A DNA stretch of 64,000 nt from Pseudomonas fluorescens NCIMB 11764 (GTDB lineage: Bacteria; Pseudomonadota; Gammaproteobacteria; Pseudomonadales; Pseudomonadaceae): positions 1,818,001-1,882,000 of the forward strand of contig NZ_CP010945.1 in the NCBI RefSeq assembly GCF_000293885.2, given 5' to 3'. The position numbers and the translations under genes are program-made. Below the pieces are notes generated by a model, which saw only the letters and a program-made list of their open reading frames with translations, was not told the DNA's origin and ran no database searches. Position 1 is the first letter of the stretch. Each line of letters starts with the position of its first letter. Below, in pieces: positions 9,358 to 18,032 of the stretch.

Positions 9358-9745
9358 GATTGGGTGCTCCGTGGGAGGGCGATAAAGTGGGTACGAGGGC
9401 AATGCTACTCTCGATAAGTCGATATAAAAGTTCATAAACGCAATGGTAATAATCAACAGAATTGATTGTTCCCTGGGAAGGCTCTAGAACGGGCCTCTCC
9501 GGCGAGGCTTTTTGCACTGGTGTGGGTATTTTCGACCCACTCGTGCCGCGCAAAAGTGCGGGGTCGGTAACGCCGGGTTTGCGAGAGCAGGGTGTCCCCG
9601 ACCGATTATTTGAACGTTAAGCCCATTTCGGTTAAACCTGCGCGCCGTTTCCCAGTCCTAGATTTCATGGCAGGCCGGTTCTGGCCTAACGTTTCACACG
9701 TGCGTCGCAGTCAGGGCGCTCAGTCGTATTCAGGAGCCCTGTGCA
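9358..9745. other. Intergenic region between the repeat protein and asmA
   Basis: 388 bases with no supported gene. The part near the repeat-protein gene (about 9400-9470) is AT-rich and probably holds its promoter. A small hairpin AATCAA/TTGATT is near 9451-9467. The rest is GC-rich and shows nothing I recognise, apart from the AGGAG ribosome binding site of asmA just before 9746. Confidence 0.5.
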
Positions 9746-11821
9746 ATGACGCGCACCCCCAAGATTTTTGCCTGGACCTTTGCCAGCCTGGTTGTGTTGC
9801 TGGCGATACTGGTTCTGATCATCGTGTTCTTCGATTGGAACCGGATCAAACCGACCATCAACTCCAAAGTCTCCGAAGAACTGCATCGACCGTTTGCCAT
9901 CAATGGCAACCTGGCGGTGGTCTGGCAGCGCGAGCTCGACGAAGGTGGTTGGCGGGCGTGGGTGCCGTGGCCGCATGTGGTGGCAGAGGACCTGAGCCTC
10001 GGCAACCCTGAGTGGTCGAAGCAGCCGCAGATGGTCACGCTCAAACGCGTCGAACTGCGCCTGTCGCCGCTGGCATTGCTGGCTCAACGCGTGGCGATCC
10101 CGCGCATTGACTTGACCGAACCGAACGCAGACCTCCAGCGTCTGGCCGATGGCCGCGCGAACTGGACGTTCAAGTTCGACCCGGAAGACCCGAACGCCGA
10201 GCCTTCAAATTGGGTGGTCGACATCGGCGCAATCGGCTTCGACAAAGGCCACGTCACCCTTGACGACCAGAGCCTGAAAACGCAGCTCGACCTGATCGTC
10301 GACCCACTGGGCAAACCGATTCCGTTCGGCGAAATCGTCGGCGACAAAGCGGCGAAAACCGCGCTGGAGAAGGGTGCGGCACCCCAGGATTACGCGTTTG
10401 CGCTGAAGGTCAAAGGCCAATATCACGGACAGAAACTCGCTGGAGACGGCAAGGTCGGCGGTTTGCTGGCGTTGCAGGATTCGGCCCGACCGTTCCCGCT
10501 CCAGGCCCAGGTCAAGATCGCTGACACCAGCGTCGAACTCGCGGGCACGCTGACCGATCCACTCAATCTCGGCGCATTGGACCTGCGACTGAAACTGGCC
10601 GGCAGCAGTCTGGGCAACCTCTATCCGCTGACTGGCGTGACTCTGCCGGATACGCCGCCCTACGCCACCGACGGCCACTTGATCGCCAAGTTGCACGAGG
10701 CCGGCGGCGCGGTGTTCCGTTATGAAGCGTTCAACGGCAAGATCGGCGAGAGCGACATTCATGGCAGCCTGGCCTACGTCGCCAGCGAGCCACTGCCGAA
10801 ACTCAGCGGTTCACTGCTCTCCAATCAGCTGTTGTTTGCTGACCTTGCACCCTTGATTGGCGCCGACTCCAACGCCAAACAAAAGGCCCGTGGCGGTGAA
10901 AGCAAGCAACCGGCGGACAAAGTGCTACCGGTCGAAGAGTTCAAGACCGAGCGCTGGCGTGACATGGACGCCGATGTCGAATTCACCGGTAAACGCATCG
11001 TCCACAGTGAAAAACTGCCGTTCAATGACCTTTATACCCACTTGGTGCTGACCGACGGCGTGCTCAGCCTCGAGCCCCTGCGCTTCGGTGTGGCCGGCGG
11101 CAAGCTGGATGCGCAGATTCGCCTCAACGGACGTACCGAGCCGTTGGAAGGCAATGCCAAGCTGACCGCGCGCGGGTTCAAGCTCAAGCAGCTATTCCCC
11201 ACCTTCGAGCCGATGAAGACCAGTTTCGGCGAGCTCAATGGCGATGCCGACATCAATGGTCGTGGCAACTCGGTGGCAAAACTGCTGGGTTCGGCCAACG
11301 GCAATCTGAAAATGCTGATCAACGACGGGGCGATCAGTCGCGAGCTGATGGAGCTGGCCGGACTCAACGTCGGCAACTATGTGGTAGGCAAGATCTTTGG
11401 TGACAAGGAAGTGAAGATCAATTGCGCGGCGGCCGACTTCGACATCAAGACGGGCCTGGCCACCACGCGGCTGTTCGTCTTCGACACCGAGAACGCAATC
11501 ATCTACATCGACGGCACGGCGAACATGGCCACTGAGCAACTGGACCTGACGGTGACGCCGGAATCCAAGGGCTGGCGTTTGATTTCGCTGCGTTCGCCGC
11601 TGTATGTACGGGGCAAGTTCATCAAACCCGATGCCGGTGTGAAAGCGGTGCCGCTGATGTTGCGGGGCGCGGGGATGGTGGCGCTGGGTGTGATCGCGGC
11701 GCCGGCGGCGGGGTTGTTGGCACTGGTGGCGCCGAGTGGTGGCGAGCCGAATCAGTGTGCGCCGTTGTTGCAGCAGATGAAGGCGGGGAAGGCGCCGGTG
11801 ACCGTTAAACCCACCAAGTAA
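9746..11821 (+). CDS. AsmA family protein
   Basis: 691-residue AsmA-type protein anchored in the inner membrane by one N-terminal helix (about residues 9-29), with the bulk in the periplasm. The family signature FFDWNRIKPTINSKVSEEL directly follows the helix. AsmA-like proteins, with repeating beta-groove structure, are linked to phospholipid transport to the outer membrane and outer-membrane assembly. The C-terminal half holds the conserved DITGRGNS-like GDADINGRGNSVAKLLGSANG stretch and PESKGWRLISLRSPLYVRG. AGGAG lies 10 bases before the ATG. It is transcribed alone. Confidence 0.85.
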   Translation: MTRTPKIFAWTFASLVVLLAILVLIIVFFDWNRIKPTINSKVSEELHRPFAINGNLAVVWQRELDEGGWRAWVPWPHVVAEDLSLGNPEWSKQPQMVTLKRVELRLSPLALLAQRVAIPRIDLTEPNADLQRLADGRANWTFKFDPEDPNAEPSNWVVDIGAIGFDKGHVTLDDQSLKTQLDLIVDPLGKPIPFGEIVGDKAAKTALEKGAAPQDYAFALKVKGQYHGQKLAGDGKVGGLLALQDSARPFPLQAQVKIADTSVELAGTLTDPLNLGALDLRLKLAGSSLGNLYPLTGVTLPDTPPYATDGHLIAKLHEAGGAVFRYEAFNGKIGESDIHGSLAYVASEPLPKLSGSLLSNQLLFADLAPLIGADSNAKQKARGGESKQPADKVLPVEEFKTERWRDMDADVEFTGKRIVHSEKLPFNDLYTHLVLTDGVLSLEPLRFGVAGGKLDAQIRLNGRTEPLEGNAKLTARGFKLKQLFPTFEPMKTSFGELNGDADINGRGNSVAKLLGSANGNLKMLINDGAISRELMELAGLNVGNYVVGKIFGDKEVKINCAAADFDIKTGLATTRLFVFDTENAIIYIDGTANMATEQLDLTVTPESKGWRLISLRSPLYVRGKFIKPDAGVKAVPLMLRGAGMVALGVIAAPAAGLLALVAPSGGEPNQCAPLLQQMKAGKAPVTVKPTK

Positions 11822-11840
11822 AATCTTCGGTGTCTATCAA

Positions 11841-11873
11841 GACGCCTTCGCGGGCTTGCTCGCGAAGGCGGTC
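11841..11873. repeat. Single REP-like hairpin after asmA
   Basis: GCCTTCGCG and CGCGAAGGC arms around a short loop containing GGCTTGCT. It sits between the convergent asmA and ferritin-like genes and may act as a shared terminator. Confidence 0.6.
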
Positions 11874-11882
11874 TGTCCGGCG

Positions 11883-12413
11883 CTACAAATCTTTCAGAAT
11901 GTCCGCCATATCATCCGCATGCTCTTCTTCCTGAGCCAGGATGTCTTCGAAGATGCGCCGGGTGGTCGGGTCTTTCTCGCCGATGTACTGAATGATCTCA
12001 CGGTAGCTGTCGATGGCGATGCGCTCGGCGACCAGGTCCTCGTAGACCATCTCTTTGAGCGAGTTACCGGCCACGTACTGTGCGTGGGAGTTTTTCGACA
12101 GCAGGTCAGGGTTGAATTCCGGCTCGCCGCCCAGCTGCACGATGCGCTCGGCCAATCGGTCGGCATGCGCCGCTTCCTGATTCGCGTGCTCAAGGAACTC
12201 GTCGGCGGCGACATGGGCTTTGAGGCCGTTGGCCATGAAATAGTGGCGTTTGTAGCGCAAGACGCAGACCAGTTCGGTGGCCAGCGATTCGTTGAGCAGG
12301 CGCAGCACTTCGTCGAGGTCGGCGCTGTAGCTTTCGGTCACCGCGCCGTTCTCGACGTTCTGGCGGGCCCGTGCGCGAAGGGTCGTTACATCAGACAAAT
12401 GCATGTCACTCAT
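11883..12413 (-). CDS. Ferritin-like / bacterioferritin-family protein
   Basis: 176-residue four-helix-bundle protein of the ferritin superfamily. The diiron ligand pattern is visible as E in LNESLATELVCVLRYKRHY, ExxH in EFLEHANQEAAHADRL, a third helix with YEDLVAERIAIDSYREII, and ExxH in AQEEEHADDMADIL near the C-terminus. Likely role is iron oxidation and storage or oxidative-stress protection in the cytoplasm. It is longer than classical bacterioferritin, and the heme-binding Met cannot be assigned with certainty. AAGGAG precedes the ATG at 12413 at good spacing. Confidence 0.8.
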   Translation of the reverse strand: MSDMHLSDVTTLRARARQNVENGAVTESYSADLDEVLRLLNESLATELVCVLRYKRHYFMANGLKAHVAADEFLEHANQEAAHADRLAERIVQLGGEPEFNPDLLSKNSHAQYVAGNSLKEMVYEDLVAERIAIDSYREIIQYIGEKDPTTRRIFEDILAQEEEHADDMADILKDL

Positions 12414-12526
12414 CTCGTTCTCCTTGGAGGCTGATCCGGGTTTGCGTCACCTTCTGGGGAGGTGATCACTACCTAGTTGTGAGTGATGAGCGTGGCGAAA
12501 AGTTTGATGTAATTTCCATCGAGAAA

Positions 12527-12594
12527 GATCGCAGGCTGAGCCAGCGCCTACAGGGGCATGCGTTTTCCTGTAGGCGCCGGCGCAGCCTGCGATC
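12527..12594. repeat. REP doublet overlapping the 3' end of the lysR gene
   Basis: Nested palindromes: outer arms GATCGCAGGCTG / CAGCCTGCGATC and inner arms GCGCCTACAGG / CCTGTAGGCGC. This is a second REP family, different from the GGCGAGGGAGC type. The right part lies inside the lysR coding frame and supplies its last codons. Confidence 0.8.
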
Positions 12595-13495
12595 CTGGCA
12601 GTAGGCCAGACAATCGAGCTTCTTCCTGCAGCCAGGCAAAGAATGCACGCACGGGCGGATGGCGCTCGCGGCCCGGAACGCAAAGCGCGCTGTAACCGGC
12701 ACCCTGCACTTGAATGTCACTGCGGTAAGCCACCAGCAAGCCACTGGCCACACTCTCCGACACCAGAATATTGCTCGCCAGCACCAGGCCTTGCCCGGCG
12801 ATGGCGGCTTGCAGGGCGTAATGTTCTTCATCGTATTCCCGGACAACCGGTTGCCCCGTCAGCCAGGTTTCGCCGGACTGCGCGCACCACGCCGCCCAGC
12901 CATGGGCGTAGAGCTTCGAGTTGTGCCAGCGCACGCTGATCAACGTGGGGGCCTGGCCACTTAGGGCCAGCGCGACCTGTCCAGGCGAGCCATAAACGCC
13001 AAACGCCTCATCGAACAGGCACAGACCATAAAGGTTCGGATAGTCATCCAGGCTGTAGCGCACCACCAGATCGACACTGGCGTCCTGATGCAAATCGATC
13101 ACTTCGCAATGGGTGTCCAGGCGCAGGCTGATGGTCGGATGCCGGGCGTAAAACCGCCCAAGCCGAGGCACCAGCCACAGCGCGGCAAACGCGGCCGTGG
13201 TGGAAATCGTCAGGCTCGCGCCGCTGCGTTGCGGGCGCAAGGTGTCGACGCTCTGGGCCACTTCCAGAAAAGCGCCGTGCAGGCTGTGGAACAGACGCTC
13301 ACCGCACTCGGTCAGGCGAACCTGCCGTGGCAGGCGCTCGAACAGCGGCACGCCGAGCCAGCCCTCCAACGAACGAATCTGATGGGAAACCGCCGTTGGC
13401 GTCACGGACAGTTCTTCGGCGGCGGCCTTGAAGCTCAATAGGCGAGAGGCCGATTCAAAGGCGCGCAGGGCGGTCAACGGCAGCGAGGCGAACAT
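12548..13495 (-). CDS. LysR-family transcriptional regulator (GcvA-like)
   Basis: 315-residue LysR regulator. The N-terminal winged helix-turn-helix (residues 4-63) reads LTALRAFESASRLLSFKAAA then VTPTAVSHQIRSLE, typical of the GcvA subgroup. The effector-binding domain follows from about residue 90. GGAG precedes the ATG. Divergent from azoR across 120 bases, so azoR-sugE is the likely target. The last residues (about GSQAAPAPTGKRMPL) are encoded by a REP element, so the native C-terminus has probably been replaced. Confidence 0.88.
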   Translation of the reverse strand: MFASLPLTALRAFESASRLLSFKAAAEELSVTPTAVSHQIRSLEGWLGVPLFERLPRQVRLTECGERLFHSLHGAFLEVAQSVDTLRPQRSGASLTISTTAAFAALWLVPRLGRFYARHPTISLRLDTHCEVIDLHQDASVDLVVRYSLDDYPNLYGLCLFDEAFGVYGSPGQVALALSGQAPTLISVRWHNSKLYAHGWAAWCAQSGETWLTGQPVVREYDEEHYALQAAIAGQGLVLASNILVSESVASGLLVAYRSDIQVQGAGYSALCVPGRERHPPVRAFFAWLQEEARLSGLLPGSQAAPAPTGKRMPL

Positions 13496-13615
13496 GGGTT
13501 ACTCCATGGGTGAAATAAATTCATCCAGACTGATTTTTATTCATTTGAGACGAGTCAGCGGCGAGCTCAATCTGCACGCCACAAGCCGTTTGAGTTTAGT
13601 CCCCAGGAGATTCAG

Positions 13616-14254
13616 ATGAACAGAGTTCTTGCCATTCACGCCAGCCCACGGGGCGAACGTTCCCACTCCCGGCGCTTGGCCGAAGTGTTTCTCAGCGCCT
13701 GGCAGGCGCGTCACCCGCAATCACAATTGACCCGCCGCGAAGTCGGTCGGGCCTTGATTCCACCGGTCAACGAAGCCTTTGTGGCCGCCGCGTTCTACCC
13801 CGAACCCGAGGCACGGCCGCTGTCGATGCAGGCCGATCTCGCGTTCAGCGATCAACTGGTGGGTGAATTGCTGGGCCACGATGTGCTGGTGATCTCCACG
13901 CCCATGCACAACTTCAGCGTGCCCAGCGGCCTCAAGGCGTGGATCGATCAAGTGGTGCGGCTCGGGCTGACGTTCAACCACACGCTGGACAACGGCGTCG
14001 CTCAATACGAGCCGCTGGTAAAGGGCAAGAAAGCGCTGATCGTCACCAGCCGTGGCGGGTTCGGCTTCGGCCCCGGGGGCGAACTCGAAGCGATGAATCA
14101 TGCCGATACCCTGCTGCGCACGGCGTTGGGTTTCATCGGCATTACCGATGTCACCGTGGTCGCCGCCGAGGGCGAAGAATCCGCCGAGCGCACCTTTGAA
14201 ATCTCCGTCACCGAGGCCGAGCAACGTTTGCTGACGCTGGCCAGGGAGTTCTAG
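13616..14254 (+). CDS. azoR: FMN-dependent NADH-azoreductase AzoR
   Basis: 212-residue flavodoxin-fold quinone/azo reductase. It reduces quinones and azo compounds with NAD(P)H through FMN. The FMN-binding N-terminus [22 protein letters not shown], the [21 protein letters not shown] segment and the later [11 protein letters not shown] loop are family signatures. CAGGAG lies a few bases before the ATG. The stop is immediately adjacent to the sugE start, so the two form an operon, probably controlled by the divergent LysR regulator. Confidence 0.9.
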   Translation: MNRVLAIHASPRGERSHSRRLAEVFLSAWQARHPQSQLTRREVGRALIPPVNEAFVAAAFYPEPEARPLSMQADLAFSDQLVGELLGHDVLVISTPMHNFSVPSGLKAWIDQVVRLGLTFNHTLDNGVAQYEPLVKGKKALIVTSRGGFGFGPGGELEAMNHADTLLRTALGFIGITDVTVVAAEGEESAERTFEISVTEAEQRLLTLAREF

Positions 14255-14560
14255 ATGGCCTGGGTGTTTTTGCTGATCGCCGCCGGGTTTGAAGTCACCT
14301 TCGCCATGGGCATGAAGTACGCCGAAGGTTTCACCCGGCCCTGGCCTTCGCTGATCACGGTCGTGGCGGCGGTAGGCGGGATCTACTTCCTGACCCTGGC
14401 AATGCGTGAGTTGCCAGTGAGCATCGCTTACCCGATCTGGACCGCCATCGGTTCGCTGGGCACCGTGTTTCTAGGGTTTGCGTTGCTCGGCGAAAGCCTG
14501 ACGGTGGTCAAACTGGTGTCGGTGGGGCTGATCGTGGCGGGGGTGGCAGGGCTGAAGTAG
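14255..14560 (+). CDS. sugE: SugE-type small multidrug resistance (SMR) transporter
   Basis: 101-residue inner-membrane protein with four helices and the essential glutamate at position 13 (AAGFEVTFAMGMKY). The MKYAEGFTRPWPS and YPIWTAIGSLGTVFLGFALLGE segments fit the SugE/Gdx branch, which exports guanidinium or some quaternary ammonium ions. Which of the two cannot be told with certainty. The ATG follows the azoR stop with no gap, and AGGGAG lies in the azoR 3' end. Confidence 0.85.
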   Translation: MAWVFLLIAAGFEVTFAMGMKYAEGFTRPWPSLITVVAAVGGIYFLTLAMRELPVSIAYPIWTAIGSLGTVFLGFALLGESLTVVKLVSVGLIVAGVAGLK

Positions 14561-14668
14561 GACGGATGTCATAGACTGGTCGTCGTGTTGTCATTTTTGA
14601 TGACGATGCTTGGCTGATGTCTTGCATTCAGCCTTGCTTCACCTCACCGATCACAAGGACGTCCACCC

Positions 14669-15559
14669 ATGTCGCAAGGTTCTGCCCCGCGTTATCCGTT
14701 GGTGCTGGTCCCGGGAATGCTCGGGTTTATCCGTCTGGTGCTTTATCCGTACTGGTACGGGATTGTCGGAGCGTTGCGCCAAGAAGGGGCGACGGTGATT
14801 GCGGTGCAGGTTTCACCGCTCCACTCGACCGAGGTGCGCGGTGAGCAATTGTTGGCGCGCATCGACGAGATCCTGCAGGAAACCGGCGCCGAGAAGGTTA
14901 ACCTGATCGGCCACAGCCAGGGCTCGCTGACCGCCCGTTACGCCGCCGCGAAACGCCCGGATCTTGTGGCGTCCGTCACGTCGGTGGCAGGGCCCAATCA
15001 CGGCTCGGAACTGGCGGATTACCTGCACAAGCATTACCCGGCAGACAGCGTGAAGGGACGGCTGCTCGCCTTTTTTCTCTGGATCATCGGTGCGTTGATG
15101 AGCCTGCTGGAAACCGGCTATCGCGGGCCGAGGCTGCCGGTGGATATTCACGCTTCCCATGAGTCCCTGACGACGGCCGGGGTGACGCTGTTCAATCAGC
15201 GTTATCCACAGGGCTTGCCTGACACGTGGGGCGGGCACGGGCCGGAAGAGGTCAACGGCGTGCGCTATTACTCGTGGTCCGGCACCTTGCAGCCGGGCAA
15301 GACCGATCGCGGGCGCAATCTGTTCGACGGGACCAACCGCAGTTGTCGGCTGTTTGCCAAAACCTTCGTGCGTGAAGTCGGGCATTGTGACGGGATGGTC
15401 GGGCGCTACAGCTCGCATCTCGGGACGGTGATTGGCGATGAGTATCCGCTGGATCACTTCGACATCGTCAACCAGTCGCTAGGGCTGGTGGGAAAGGGGG
15501 CCGAGCCGATCCGGTTGTTTGTCGAGCATGCGGCGCGGTTGAAAGCGGCGGGGGTTTAA
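14669..15559 (+). CDS. Triacylglycerol lipase, subfamily I.1-like
   Basis: 296-residue alpha/beta hydrolase. The oxyanion region is YPLVLVPGMLGF near the N-terminus, the nucleophile elbow GHSQGS is at about residues 90-95, and VTSVAGPNHGSELAD follows. Asp and His candidates are in GHCDGMVGRYSSHLG and DEYPLDHFDIVNQ. It resembles Pseudomonas family I.1 lipases but has no signal peptide and no foldase gene nearby, so it is probably cytoplasmic or exported by a signal-less route. The ATG at 14669 is preceded by AAGGA. Confidence 0.85.
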   Translation: MSQGSAPRYPLVLVPGMLGFIRLVLYPYWYGIVGALRQEGATVIAVQVSPLHSTEVRGEQLLARIDEILQETGAEKVNLIGHSQGSLTARYAAAKRPDLVASVTSVAGPNHGSELADYLHKHYPADSVKGRLLAFFLWIIGALMSLLETGYRGPRLPVDIHASHESLTTAGVTLFNQRYPQGLPDTWGGHGPEEVNGVRYYSWSGTLQPGKTDRGRNLFDGTNRSCRLFAKTFVREVGHCDGMVGRYSSHLGTVIGDEYPLDHFDIVNQSLGLVGKGAEPIRLFVEHAARLKAAGV

Positions 15560-15566
15560 CCCGCGT

Positions 15567-15659
15567 TGTGGCGAGGGGATTTATCCCCGTTGGACTGCAT
15601 AGCAGTCCCTTTTTTTGGGGCCGCTTCGCAGCCCAACGGGGATAAATCCCCTCGCCACA
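15567..15659. repeat. REP-type compound hairpin (copy 2)
   Basis: Same architecture as the copy at 3953, but with the outer arm variant GGCGAGGGGATTTATCCCCG and its complement. Lies between the convergent lipase and EamA genes. Confidence 0.85.
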
Positions 15660-15661
15660 GA

Positions 15662-16549
15662 TCAGGCGACGCTAATCTTGCGGCCCAACACCGTGGTCCA
15701 GCGCTCCGAAAGAATCACCCCGCCCAACGTCAGCACACCGCCCACCAGGTGATACATCGCCAACTGCTCATGCAGCACCAGCGCGGCAATCAGCGCCGTC
15801 AACAACGGCAGCAGATTGAAAAACTGCGTAGTCCGGCTCGGCCCCAGGCGCACCACGGCCTGCATCCACGCCAGTGGCGCAACCATCGACGCCAGCAGGC
15901 AGGCATACAGCACCAGCGGAATGTTCTGCAGCGTCGGGCCGATTTTCGGCGACACCGCGAACAGCGGAAACAGCACCACCACCGCCACCCACACCTGCAG
16001 ATACAACAACACCAGCGGTGGCAAACGCAGCTGCCACTTTTTCAACAGGGTGCTGTAGATCGCGTAGGCCAGCGTGGCGATCAGCATCATCGCATCGCCC
16101 AGATTCACCCCGTGCTCCAGCAAAGCACCGAGGCTGCCGGACGAGACCACCACCAACACCCCGGCAAACGACAGCACGGCACCGGCCAGCGCGCCCGCCG
16201 TCAGACGCTGACCGAGACTGATGATCGCCATGGCCAGCGACATCAACGGCATCAGCGACAGGATGATGCCCATGTTGGTGGCCGACGTCAGCGACGCCGC
16301 GAAATACGCCAGGCTCTGATAAACCGCCATGCCGAGCACGCCGAGGACGAAAATCTTCCCCAGGTTCGGGCGAATGGCCGACCAATGGGCAAAGACGGGT
16401 TTGAGCATGAATGGCGTGAACAACAAGCCGGCCAGCAGCCAGCGGTAAAAACCGATTTCGGCGGGGAAAATCGCGCCGGCCGACATTTTGGTGATCACGG
16501 TGTTGCCGGCCCAAATGAAAATGGCCAGCAGGGGATAAGCGTATTGCAT
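15662..16549 (-). CDS. EamA/DMT-family transporter
   Basis: 295-residue membrane protein with about ten predicted helices in two EamA halves (roughly residues 5-135 and 145-285). The start MQYAYPLLAIFIWAGNTVI is typical of the family. Members export amino acids or other metabolites; the substrate here is unknown. It is divergent from an AraC-type regulator that may control it. The two starts share a short interval holding a perfect inverted repeat. Confidence 0.85.
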   Translation of the reverse strand: MQYAYPLLAIFIWAGNTVITKMSAGAIFPAEIGFYRWLLAGLLFTPFMLKPVFAHWSAIRPNLGKIFVLGVLGMAVYQSLAYFAASLTSATNMGIILSLMPLMSLAMAIISLGQRLTAGALAGAVLSFAGVLVVVSSGSLGALLEHGVNLGDAMMLIATLAYAIYSTLLKKWQLRLPPLVLLYLQVWVAVVVLFPLFAVSPKIGPTLQNIPLVLYACLLASMVAPLAWMQAVVRLGPSRTTQFFNLLPLLTALIAALVLHEQLAMYHLVGGVLTLGGVILSERWTTVLGRKISVA

Positions 16550-16589
16550 CGGAAAAACCAGAAACGTTAATGAGGAGTGATTATCGCCT

Positions 16590-16621
16590 GTCTGGATGAA
16601 AGCCTATACTTCGATCCAGAC
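16590..16621. promoter_or_regulatory. Perfect 8-bp inverted repeat in the eamA/araC divergent region
   Basis: GTCTGGAT and ATCCAGAC separated by 16 bases, with a TATACT (-10 like) hexamer at 16605-16610 between the arms. A plausible operator for the adjacent AraC-type regulator. Confidence 0.45.
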
Positions 16622-16633
16622 AACCCGCCCCGG

Positions 16634-17440
16634 ATGACGGACAGGATGACCAGTAAACACATCGACCTGCTGGACTTCAGCGAATTGCCTTCGCCGGTCT
16701 ACTTCCGTTATGCCGACTTCGACACCCACGAGTATGCCTCGGCCCACCGTCACCCCTGGGGCACGCTGGAATATTCGGCCAACGGTGTCCTGCACATGGA
16801 AATCGGCAGCAGCCGGTTCATGTCGCCACCGCAATATGCCGTGTGGGTGCCACCGCAGATCGAGCACAGTTTTTACAGCAATCAACCGATCAACTACCGC
16901 GCGGTCTGCCTCGCGCCGGCGCTCTGCCAGGAACTGCCACAGCAGGCTTGCACCCTGGCGATCAGCGACATTCTCAAAGCGATCCTCAAGGACTTCGCCG
17001 CCCGAGATGTGAAAATTCCCGAACAGGCTGCGGACCAGCGCCTGGCGCAGGTGCTGGTGGACCAGCTGCAGCAGGCGCCCGCTCACGAGTGCTACTTGCC
17101 CTACGCCAGCAACCCCGGCCTGCTCGGGATACTGGAAGCCTTGCAGGTGGAACCCGGGGATAACCGACCGTTGTCGGCGTGGGCTGCACAGATTCACGTC
17201 AGTGAGCGCACGCTGGCGCGGCAGTTTGTGCGCGAACTGGGCATGAGTTTCGGCGAGTGGCGACAGCGCGTGCGCTTTCTGGCAGCGATCGAGGCACTGG
17301 ACAGTCACCGCAGCGTTCAGGAAATCGCTTTCGACATGGGTTACAGCACCGGCTCGGCGTTTATCGCGATGTTTCAACGTCAGGCCGGGTGCACGCCGGA
17401 GCAGTATCGCCGTAGCCATCTTGAGAACAGGAAGGTGTAA
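16634..17440 (+). CDS. AraC-family transcriptional regulator with cupin sensor
   Basis: About 268 residues. The N-terminal cupin has the histidine pattern AHRHPWGTLEYSANG and PPQIEHSFYSN. The C-terminal double helix-turn-helix includes HVSERTLARQFVRELGMSF and EIAFDMGYSTGSAFIAMFQRQ, followed by TPEQYRR. The start is uncertain: the ATGs at 16634 and 16646 are both possible and neither has a strong ribosome binding site. An upstream GTG/ATG would place the inverted repeat inside the gene. Divergent from the EamA transporter, its likely target. Confidence 0.85.
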   Translation: MTDRMTSKHIDLLDFSELPSPVYFRYADFDTHEYASAHRHPWGTLEYSANGVLHMEIGSSRFMSPPQYAVWVPPQIEHSFYSNQPINYRAVCLAPALCQELPQQACTLAISDILKAILKDFAARDVKIPEQAADQRLAQVLVDQLQQAPAHECYLPYASNPGLLGILEALQVEPGDNRPLSAWAAQIHVSERTLARQFVRELGMSFGEWRQRVRFLAAIEALDSHRSVQEIAFDMGYSTGSAFIAMFQRQAGCTPEQYRRSHLENRKV

Positions 17441-17467
17441 CAGGCTTTGTCTACACTCCAGAATGAG

Positions 17468-17487
17468 GCCGCACCCCTCGGTGCGGC
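17468..17487. other. Hairpin directly before the psiF ribosome binding site
   Basis: Perfect 8-bp stem GCCGCACC / GGTGCGGC with a 4-base loop, four bases ahead of AAGGAG. There is no T run, so it is more likely a leader hairpin (or a weak end of the araC transcript) than a terminator. Confidence 0.45.
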
Positions 17488-17504
17488 AACAAGGAGAAAA
17501 CTCC

Positions 17505-17810
17505 ATGAAGATGTTGCGTGTCCCTTTGTTGATGATCGGTTTGCTGCTCTGTTCCCAAGGCTTCGCCACCACAGCCCAACAGAACAAGATGACCACCTGC
17601 AATGCCGACGCTACCGCGAAAAGCCTCAAGGGCGACGAGCGCAAAGCTTTCATGAGCACTTGCCTTAAAGCGGCGCCAGCCGCCAATGACGCGAAAGCCT
17701 TGACCCCTCAGCAAGAGAAGATGAAAACCTGTAATGCCGATGCGGCGACCAAAGCCCTCAAGGGGGATGAGCGCAAGGCGTTCATGAGTGATTGCCTGAA
17801 GAAAAAGTAA
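17505..17810 (+). CDS. psiF: PsiF family protein
   Basis: 101-residue small exported protein. A signal peptide (residues 1-21, ending SQGFA) is followed by two PsiF repeats with the cores KMTTCNADATAKSLKGDERK and KMKTCNADAATKALKGDERK, each closed by F-M-S-x-C-L-K. Two cysteines per repeat suggest disulfides in the periplasm. PsiF is named for phosphate-starvation induction in E. coli; biochemical function is unknown. I chose the ATG at 17505 because AAGGAG lies 8 bases upstream. No Pho box was recognised. Confidence 0.88.
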   Translation: MKMLRVPLLMIGLLLCSQGFATTAQQNKMTTCNADATAKSLKGDERKAFMSTCLKAAPAANDAKALTPQQEKMKTCNADAATKALKGDERKAFMSDCLKKK

Positions 17811-17838
17811 ACACTGGACTGGGGGGCTGTGAGGATCT

Positions 17839-17906
17839 CATCGCCAGCAGGCTGGCTCCCACACTTGGAATGCATTCCCCTGTGGGCAGCTAGCCTGCTA
17901 GCGATG
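17839..17906. repeat. REP pair (CATCGC-CAGCAGGCTGGC type)
   Basis: Inverted arms CATCGCCAGCAGGCTGGCTC and, at the right, a slightly diverged complement ending GCTAGCGATG. Lies between psiF and the AI-2E permease gene. Confidence 0.7.
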
Positions 17907-18032
17907 GGGCCGGCAAGGTCACTACAAAAAACACCTGAGCCCCCGACCAAGGTCGCCCTACACAATCCCTAGTGCTGACACCCGAACGCTGGCAGACTGC
18001 CAATCCTTTTAGGCCGTTCGTTTTGAGGCTGT

